A DNA stretch of 10,622 nucleotides from an uncultured Clostridia bacterium. GTDB lineage: Bacteria > Bacillota > Clostridia > Christensenellales > Aristaeellaceae. A program made the translations under genes and the position numbers. The stretch spans positions 1 to 10,622 of the forward strand of contig CAMJXZ010000087.1 of the NCBI GenBank assembly GCA_946409855.1, written 5' to 3'. This document shows, in pieces, positions 5,714 to 10,622 of the stretch. Each line of letters begins with the position of its first letter. Positions within the stretch are counted from its first letter, which is position 1. The notes beneath the pieces are model-generated. The model worked only from the letters and a program-made list of their open reading frames with translations. It searched no databases and was not told where the DNA came from.

Positions 5714-6664
5714 TTATCTCTCCGTTTTCCCCCGCATGGCCCTCATCAGGCGTTCCTCGTCGTATTTGACCCGGTAGAGGTTTTTGGCGCTGCAGCCGGC
5801 ACGGCCGCCGCCGGCGCAGGCGCAGGCGCAGGCACAGGCGCAGGCGCAGCTGTGGCCGCCGCCCGAACGATGGTGGCTGCCGGAAGAAGAAGGCCTCGCG
5901 GGATTGATAATGATCGACGTCCCATGGCTCCTGTGCACGGGGCCGCCGAAGCCGCCCCGGTAATGCCGATTCACTTTAGTCAGGAGCACGAGCAGCATCA
6001 CGAAGATGATGGACGGCACGATCAGCGCTAAGAAGGCCTCAAGGTCGTCGTCATCGTCGTCTTTTCCGGCGGAGGTCGCGGGCTGCAGGGTCTTTTCGTC
6101 GTAGCGGATGGTCACGACGGCCTTCTGGCCCTTGTCCAGCGCCCCTTCCCAGTAATAGTAGCCTTCCTTCTGTTTGGGGTTCCCGGTGGCCTCCAGCACG
6201 CCCTGCTCGTTCCAGCGCATGATAAAGTGCTTCACCTTGATATCGTTGAACCAGCCGGGACCGAACTTGAACAGGTACTGGCCGTCCTGATGGCTGCACA
6301 GCCAGGACTGGTGCACCTTGAAGGCAAAGCGCACCGTATCGCCCGCGTAGTATTTTTTATCCAGGTCGACCCGCGCGAACGCTTCGCTCCCGGAGCCGGT
6401 CACTTTGAGGGAACGGATGTTGTCCGTCAGCGCCTCAAAGCCGTCGGCGTGCTTGTTGGCCAGGCCGATTTTGACCCAGGTCAGCGGGCCTTCCGTGGTG
6501 GAGTCCAGCACCGTCCAATCCACCTGATAGGTGATGTCCGCGCTGGCGTCCTGGCGGACGTCCACGGTGACATAGTAATTCTCGATCACGTCCAGGTCGG
6601 CCAGCGCCCCGGAGGATACCAGCAGCGCGCACAGCGCCAGGATGATCAGGACTGTCTTTTTCAT
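5714..6664 (-). CDS. Membrane protein with cytoplasmic Cys-Ala repeat tail
   Basis: I do not recognise a named family. The 316-residue product has a signal peptide at 1-22 (MKKTVLIILALCALL, ending ALA). An exported beta-rich domain at about 24-195 is loosely like the N-terminal part of DUF2207 proteins. An Asp run follows at 202-207, then one membrane helix near 209-229. The following KVNRHYRGG is positively charged, so the tail should be cytoplasmic. The tail is rich in Gly, Ser and His, then has six Cys-Ala pairs at 273-284, GGGRAGC at 285-291, and a basic end (AKNLYRVKYDEERLMRAMRGK). The start chosen is the ATG at 6664, after AAAGGAGAGG; it overlaps the radical SAM stop as ATGA. An upstream extension to 6757 would lack the signal peptide at its N-terminus. 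A substrate of the adjacent enzyme is the likeliest role; metal binding by the cysteines is the main alternative. Confidence 0.85.
   Translation of the reverse strand: MKKTVLIILALCALLVSSGALADLDVIENYYVTVDVRQDASADITYQVDWTVLDSTTEGPLTWVKIGLANKHADGFEALTDNIRSLKVTGSGSEAFARVDLDKKYYAGDTVRFAFKVHQSWLCSHQDGQYLFKFGPGWFNDIKVKHFIMRWNEQGVLEATGNPKQKEGYYYWEGALDKGQKAVVTIRYDEKTLQPATSAGKDDDDDDLEAFLALIVPSIIFVMLLVLLTKVNRHYRGGFGGPVHRSHGTSIIINPARPSSSGSHHRSGGGHSCACACACACACAGGGRAGCSAKNLYRVKYDEERLMRAMRGKTER
5813..5848 (-). other. Six tandem Cys-Ala codon pairs
   Basis: Six consecutive TGC/TGT-GCC pairs encode alternating Cys and Ala, flanked by Gly-rich GGGHS before and GGGRAGC after. The third cysteine codon is TGT while the others are TGC, so the tract is not an entirely uniform six-base repeat. 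This regular spacing is unlike ordinary zinc ribbons and resembles a thioether-forming or metal-chelating tract. Confidence 0.9.
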
Positions 6665-8043
6665 GGATGATCCTCTCCTTTCCGCGCGTCCAGCTGGCAG
6701 ATCAGCTGACGGGACGCGGATACCGCCCGGATCTCTTTGCACCGGGGAGAATCCCACACGGCGTCAAAGGAATCCGTCAGCATATTGCCCAGGCTTTCGT
6801 TCAGCCAGCTCTGGCAGGGGACGATCTCCCCGTCCGGGGCGACGGCCATGTTGCTCAGGCACGCCCCGCAGGTGGGCGCCTGGGTGGCGCCGGCGGCGGC
6901 GAGCTCCTCGTCCGTAAACAGGCCGGGGGTCGTGAAGCTGAGCTCCAGCCCGTTGTCCGCGCAGAAGCGGAAGGCCTCCGTCAGGATGCCGAGCAGTTCG
7001 GGCTTTTCAAGCGCCAGGCTCCGGGAGCCGTCCGTATCCGCGTTGCCGGTGGGGATGAGGCCGGAGCAGGTAAAGTATTGGACGCCCGTATCCATGAGGG
7101 CGCCGAGGGTCTTCACATAGTCCCGGTTGAGGCTGCAAAGCGGGGTGTTGACGCTCAGGTTGATCCCTGTTTTGAGGGCGTTTTTGATGCCGTTCATCGT
7201 ATCGTCAAAATGAGGCGCGCCGACGAGCCTCTCGTGAATCTCCCGGTCCGACGAATAGAGCGTCACCTGGGCGCTGTCCAGGCTGGCGTCGTCCAGCCGC
7301 GCGCACAGGTCCTCCGTAAGCAGGATCCCGTTGGTGTTGAGCCGGGTCATAAAGAAGCCCGCGTGGCGCACCAGCTCCGGCAGGTCGCTTCGCATCGTAG
7401 GCTCGCCCCCGGTAAAGGTCAGCTGGGCGATGCAGGCGTCTTTGCACTTATCGATGATCCGCTTCCACTCGTCCGTGGAAAGCTCCTTCCGGCCCGCCAG
7501 GGGCTGGCCGGCGGCGTAGCAGTGGACGCAGCGCTGGTTGCAGTGCCAGCGCCCGCTCCCGTCCGTCATGGCGGAGACCATCAGGTCCATCCGGTGGGGC
7601 GCGCGCATGTGCTCCGCGTAATCGAAGATGGAGATCGGCGCGATTTCTTCATTGGGCTGCTGGCCCCGGGCGACGCGCACCAGCGTGTCGATGATCCGCG
7701 AAAGGTCCTTTTCAAACAGGGACAGGCGGTGGAAGGGATACACCTTCCGAACATCCAGCGCCGTATCCCGGATCAGGGGGCCGTACGCGTCCTCCGGGAT
7801 CTTCTGTCCGTCGTATTTGTTCAGATGGCGGATGAAGCTGGACAGCACCACCGCCCAGCTGAAGGTGAGCGGCAGGATCTCCTGGCCGTTCAGGATCACC
7901 AGATAGGGCGTATCAGTTTCCCCCTGCCGGGGCGGCACCAGATGGACGCGCACCACCCCGGGCTGCCTGGGGTCCATGGTGGTATGGCAGATCTGCTGCA
8001 GATACTGCCGCTGATACGCTTTTTCCCGTTTGTTGAGCTTCAT
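6661..8043 (-). CDS. Radical SAM protein with reduced SPASM-like C-terminus
   Basis: Radical S-adenosylmethionine enzyme of 460 residues. The SAM-cluster motif is CNQRCVHC (Cys168, 172, 175), followed by the SAM-binding FTGGEPTMR near 210-218 and RLNTNGILLT near 234-243. The C-terminus has CGAC, then AVAPDGEIVPC: Cys395, nine residues, Gly405, four residues, Cys410, as in SPASM/twitch domains. Only Cys435 and Cys449 follow, without the usual second CxxCx5C group, so a single auxiliary cluster is more likely than two. Residues 25-150 precede the barrel and could bind a peptide substrate, though I see no clear PqqD-like signature. Such enzymes often modify peptides. The gene follows the SNF2 gene by 22 bases and overlaps the Cys-Ala protein gene by four. 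The ATG at 8043 follows GGGAGG. The substrate is inferred from context only. Confidence 0.9.
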   Translation of the reverse strand: MKLNKREKAYQRQYLQQICHTTMDPRQPGVVRVHLVPPRQGETDTPYLVILNGQEILPLTFSWAVVLSSFIRHLNKYDGQKIPEDAYGPLIRDTALDVRKVYPFHRLSLFEKDLSRIIDTLVRVARGQQPNEEIAPISIFDYAEHMRAPHRMDLMVSAMTDGSGRWHCNQRCVHCYAAGQPLAGRKELSTDEWKRIIDKCKDACIAQLTFTGGEPTMRSDLPELVRHAGFFMTRLNTNGILLTEDLCARLDDASLDSAQVTLYSSDREIHERLVGAPHFDDTMNGIKNALKTGINLSVNTPLCSLNRDYVKTLGALMDTGVQYFTCSGLIPTGNADTDGSRSLALEKPELLGILTEAFRFCADNGLELSFTTPGLFTDEELAAAGATQAPTCGACLSNMAVAPDGEIVPCQSWLNESLGNMLTDSFDAVWDSPRCKEIRAVSASRQLICQLDARKGEDHP

Positions 8044-8065
8044 AGCATCCTCCCGAATGGTAAAT

Positions 8066-10333
8066 TCATCCGCCGGAGCGGCGGTTTTTCATTTCCTGCG
8101 CCAGGCGCATCACATGCCGGCGGGCAAAGCCGGCGTCCTCCTCCTGACGCTCCCGGGACAGGGGATGGTCCCCCATCAGCTTTTCAAACTGGCTGACCTT
8201 GAGGCCCAGGGCGTCCTGCATATCCCGGTCGCTGCCGTTGGGCGATACCAGGTAATAGCACAGCAGGGAATCCTCCTGGCCGATCCGGTGGGCCCGGTCC
8301 TCCGCCTGGGAATGCACCGCGGGCGACCAGTCCAGTTCCCCGAAGACCACGCAGGTGGCCCGCTGGAGGTTGAGCCCGCTGGCGGCCCGGAGGGAAACGC
8401 AGCAAAGGTCCGTCTTCCCCTCCATGAACCGGCGGACGGCTTCGTCCTTCTGCGCGGCGCTCTCCCTGCCGGTAATAAAGACCGGCCGCAGGGAACGCAG
8501 CTCCGTCCTGTACCGGTCCATCACCGCGTGGTGATGGGCGAACAGAAGCACCTTTTCCCCCGCCTCGGCCAGCGCCCGCACGAACTGGCAGACGTACGGC
8601 GCCTTGGCGGCGCCCGTCGCCTGGCGCTGGCCCATGCTGATCTGGTCTTCCAGCAGCGACCGCTGGGAGGCGGTCAGGCTCCGGTCGGTTTCCCAGGCGT
8701 AGAGCTTTTCCCACACCGGCATCATCAGCTGCTGGTACAGCGCGTCGTCCTCGTCGATCTCCTGGATCAGCCGGCGCTTGGCCGGGAGCTCCGGCAGCAC
8801 CTGCCGCTTGGTGCGGCGGAGCATCAGCCCTTCCCTTCGCAGGTATTCCCCCAGCTGCTCCGGATGGCGGACGACGGGCTTGCCGTACCCCACGCACCAT
8901 TCCCGGGTGAAGGCCTCGTAATCGCCCAGGAAATGAAAGTCCAGGATGTTGACCACGTTCCAGATCTCGCCGCCGTAGTTGTAGATGGGCGTCCCGGACA
9001 GGCCGTAGACCCGCCCGCTTTTTTCCGCGATCAGGCTGGCGGCCGAATACTTTTCGGAGCCGGCGCGCCGCAGCTCCTGGATCTCGTCAAAGACCGCGGC
9101 GCGGAAGGGGAATTCCGCCAGTTCCTTTTTCCAGCCCCGGAGCAGCAGGTAGTGGACGATGTACACATCCGCCTCCGGCAGCGCGTAAGGCGTGAGCCCC
9201 CGGACGACCTCCACCCTGGGGAGCCGGCCGGAAACGCGCAGAAAGCGCCTGATTTCGCTTTCCCAGTTCCGGACCAGGTGGGGCGGGACCACCAGCAGCG
9301 CAGGAAACGCGCGGAGGGACGCAAGGGCCGCCAGGGCCTGCACCGTCTTCCCAAGGCCCATTTCGTCAGCCAGCAGCGCCCGCTTCGTCATGATCAGGAA
9401 GGACATGCCCTCCTGCTGGAAATGCCGGAGCTTTCCCTGAAACCAGGCGGGCGGCGGGTCGGAAAGCGGCGGGGAGAGCCGCGCGGTTTCCCGCTGGCGG
9501 TAATCGTCCCGGGCCTCCGCCAGGGCCTGCGCCCAGCGTTCCCGGTCCCCCGGGGCGACGGCGAGGGGATAGCGGAGCATCAGCCAGTTGAGGTCCGCCG
9601 CGGCCCGGCGGGCGCCCGGCACCCGCGCTTCCCCCTGGCGGCTGCCGGAGGCGCCCGGCCAGAGGCGCTTGGCCATCTCGGTCACCGGCGCCTCGCCCCG
9701 GATCATCCAGCACCGGGAGCGCCGGTTCCAGGAAAGCGTACCGTAATAATGGGAAGGAATTGCGGCGCTGTCCAGCAGGTAGGGCGGCAGGGGGATCTTC
9801 CGCTTCGCTTCCTCGTCCAGGTACATGGGGAGCGGCCCAAAGTCCGGCAGCTCCTCCGTATCCGGTTCCTCCCCACCGGTGACCGCGCCCCGCGGCGCTT
9901 CTTCGGGGAAGGACAGATCCTCCTCCGCCGGGGCGGAAACCGGCTGTGCCTGATCCTCCGGCGCGGCATCGTCGTCCTCCGCGATGCCCCAGAGGGCGTA
10001 CAGGGACAGCTGCCGGAGGGGTTTCCCCAGCAGAACATCCGGCAGCGGACAGCTTTTTTCACTGACCAGGATCAGGGAAGCGACCATTGGGGAAGCCATG
10101 TACCGGGTCAGCTGCGAAAGCAGGCGCTTCCTGTCGGGCCGGCCGCGCTTGAGCTCCACCGCGGTATCCCCGACCAGGAAATCGACCCGGCACCGGGGAG
10201 CGGCCGGCGCCTCATGGACAAAATCCAGCCCGGCGTCCTGCAGGGCCCGGGCCGCCAGCGCGTGCAGGTCGTACTCGTCCCGCACCTGCGGGGCGCGGAT
10301 CGCGGAAAGCGCGCGCATCACCTCATCCAGCAC
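8066..10333 (-). CDS. SNF2-family ATPase with N-terminal PD-(D/E)xK nuclease-like segment
   Basis: DNA translocase of the SNF2 group, about 755 residues from the chosen GTG. Near the N-terminus, CRVDFLVGDTAVELKRG (Asp51, Glu60, Lys62) fits a PD-(D/E)xK nuclease core, and QLTRYM follows. An acidic linker lies at about 119-168. The ATPase motifs are FQQEGMSFL (Q region), LLADEMGLGKT (Walker A, 320-330), FDEIQ (Walker B, 416-419), LSGTP (446-449) and QAEDRAHRIGQ (motif VI, 676-686), all intact. No methyltransferase or specificity gene is adjacent, so classical restriction is not supported; DNA repair or remodelling is more likely. The frame is open to 10486, but a promoter -10 (10380-10385) overlaps the ATG at 10381, so transcripts should begin downstream of it. 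GTG at 10333 follows AAGGGAAGGGG by 10 bases and is preferred; ATG at 10381 remains possible. Confidence 0.88.
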   Translation of the reverse strand: MLDEVMRALSAIRAPQVRDEYDLHALAARALQDAGLDFVHEAPAAPRCRVDFLVGDTAVELKRGRPDRKRLLSQLTRYMASPMVASLILVSEKSCPLPDVLLGKPLRQLSLYALWGIAEDDDAAPEDQAQPVSAPAEEDLSFPEEAPRGAVTGGEEPDTEELPDFGPLPMYLDEEAKRKIPLPPYLLDSAAIPSHYYGTLSWNRRSRCWMIRGEAPVTEMAKRLWPGASGSRQGEARVPGARRAAADLNWLMLRYPLAVAPGDRERWAQALAEARDDYRQRETARLSPPLSDPPPAWFQGKLRHFQQEGMSFLIMTKRALLADEMGLGKTVQALAALASLRAFPALLVVPPHLVRNWESEIRRFLRVSGRLPRVEVVRGLTPYALPEADVYIVHYLLLRGWKKELAEFPFRAAVFDEIQELRRAGSEKYSAASLIAEKSGRVYGLSGTPIYNYGGEIWNVVNILDFHFLGDYEAFTREWCVGYGKPVVRHPEQLGEYLRREGLMLRRTKRQVLPELPAKRRLIQEIDEDDALYQQLMMPVWEKLYAWETDRSLTASQRSLLEDQISMGQRQATGAAKAPYVCQFVRALAEAGEKVLLFAHHHAVMDRYRTELRSLRPVFITGRESAAQKDEAVRRFMEGKTDLCCVSLRAASGLNLQRATCVVFGELDWSPAVHSQAEDRAHRIGQEDSLLCYYLVSPNGSDRDMQDALGLKVSQFEKLMGDHPLSRERQEEDAGFARRHVMRLAQEMKNRRSGG

Positions 10334-10343
10334 CGGCAGCCGT

Positions 10344-10354
10344 CCCCTTCCCTT
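10344..10354 (-). promoter_or_regulatory. Ribosome binding site deciding the SNF2 start
   Basis: On the minus strand AAGGGAAGGGG lies 10 bases before the GTG at 10333. It is stronger than anything before the ATG at 10381, where only GGAAAAG is seen. This supports the shorter protein. Confidence 0.55.
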
Positions 10355-10379
10355 CTCACGCAGACCGTTATGTCTTATC

Positions 10380-10408
10380 ATTATATATCTTTTCCGTGAT
10401 TCCTGCAA
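10380..10408 (-). promoter_or_regulatory. Promoter of the SNF2/radical SAM/Cys-Ala operon
   Basis: On the minus strand there is -35 TTGCAG (10403-10408), a 17-base spacer and a perfect -10 TATAAT (10380-10385). Transcription would start near 10373, about 40 bases before the GTG. The three genes downstream have gaps of 22 and -4 bases and no internal promoter that I noticed. Confidence 0.7.
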
Positions 10409-10417
10409 ATAAAATAG

Positions 10418-10446
10418 TTGACAGAAATAACCCTCAAAGGTAAAAT
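10418..10446 (+). promoter_or_regulatory. Promoter of the degV-like gene
   Basis: Perfect -35 TTGACA at 10418-10423, 17-base spacer, -10 TAAAAT at 10441-10446 (one mismatch). Transcription would start near 10453. The -35 elements of this and the divergent operon promoter are only nine bases apart, so the two could interfere or share a regulator. Confidence 0.85.
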
Positions 10447-10452
10447 ATTTCT

Positions 10453-10480
10453 TGCTTTTATCCGTCTGCTGATAAAAGCA
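10453..10480 (+). promoter_or_regulatory. Hairpin at the predicted 5' end of the degV-like mRNA
   Basis: The arms TGCTTTTATC (10453-10462) and GATAAAAGCA (10471-10480) pair over 10 bases around an eight-base loop. The left arm starts at the predicted transcription start. It could be a 5' mRNA-stabilising stem or a repressor operator; the sequence does not decide between them. The binding site GGAGG (10489-10493) is left free. Confidence 0.55.
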
Positions 10481-10500
10481 TTTCATATGGAGGTGCGACT

Positions 10501-10622
10501 ATGGCTTTTTATATCGTGACGGACGCCGGCTGCGATCTGCCCAAGGAGTACATCGATCAGCAGAAGGATCTGATCGTCATTGCCATGGACTATACCATCG
10601 GCGGGGATACCGCGAAATACAT
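10501..10622 (+). CDS. DegV-family protein (3' part outside window)
   Basis: Forty codons are visible. The N-terminus FYIVTDAGCDLPKEYIDQ matches the start of DegV-family proteins (usually I-x-TDS-x-CDLP), which bind fatty acids; in some Gram-positive species they serve as FakB subunits that present fatty acids to the kinase FakA. Here the usual TDS is TDA. DLIVIAMDYTIGGD corresponds to the family's V-x-PL-x-V-x-x-G-x region. The ATG at 10501 follows GGAGG by seven bases and lies 48 bases after the predicted transcription start. With only 40 residues seen, paralogue and substrate cannot be set. Confidence 0.85.
   Translation, partial: MAFYIVTDAGCDLPKEYIDQQKDLIVIAMDYTIGGDTAKY

Noticed and set aside
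6665..6757. N-terminal extension of the Cys-Ala protein to 6757.
   Set aside because: It overlaps the radical SAM gene by about 90 bases and would bury the signal peptide; ATG 6664 has a strong ribosome binding site and an ATGA overlap.
8066..10333. Restriction-modification or DISARM-like defence system.
   Set aside because: There is no methyltransferase, specificity subunit or other defence gene in the window; only the nuclease-SNF2 fusion is seen.
8030..10399. 789-codon plus-strand open frame.
   Set aside because: It is antisense to the SNF2 gene, whose motifs are all intact.

Overview
The window looks like chromosomal DNA of a GC-rich member of the Bacillota, most likely a clostridial (gut-type) lineage. 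This rests on gene content (HPr kinase/phosphorylase, ROK glucokinase with a cysteine cluster, DegV), GGAGG-type ribosome binding sites, TTGACA/TATAAT-type promoters and GC-rich intergenic repeats. The species cannot be fixed from the sequence alone.

Layout. Positions 1-1237 (minus) hold the first 412 codons of asparaginyl-tRNA synthetase; its C-terminus lies outside the window. Positions 1238-1993 contain no convincing gene. They hold a pair of palindromic sites upstream of asnS and a dense patch of two nested intergenic repeat families. Positions 1994-5219 (minus) are a compact three-gene operon read in the order capA-like, hprK, glcK, with gaps of 16-18 bases, driven by a near-consensus promoter at 5260-5288. 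HprK and glucokinase join carbon-catabolite control to glucose phosphorylation; the secreted CapA-like metallophosphoesterase-fold protein is first in the transcript. Positions 5289-5713 are again intergenic, with a strong hairpin and more copies of the same repeats.

Positions 5714-10333 (minus) are a second operon: a large SNF2-family ATPase with an N-terminal PD-(D/E)xK nuclease-like segment, a radical SAM enzyme with a reduced SPASM-like C-terminus, and a small membrane protein whose cytoplasmic tail carries six consecutive Cys-Ala pairs followed by GGGRAGC. The last two genes overlap by four bases (ATGA). The radical SAM enzyme and the Cys-Ala protein look like a modifying enzyme and its substrate, and they are the best candidate here for an undescribed system. 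A divergent promoter region at 10380-10446 serves this operon and a plus-strand DegV-family gene that runs off the right edge.

The two repeat families are the other notable feature. One is a GC-rich double hairpin bounded by CCTCATCC/GGATGAGG. The other is a roughly 65-base module with a hairpin whose arms differ between copies yet mostly stay complementary. One copy of the second family sits inside a copy of the first.
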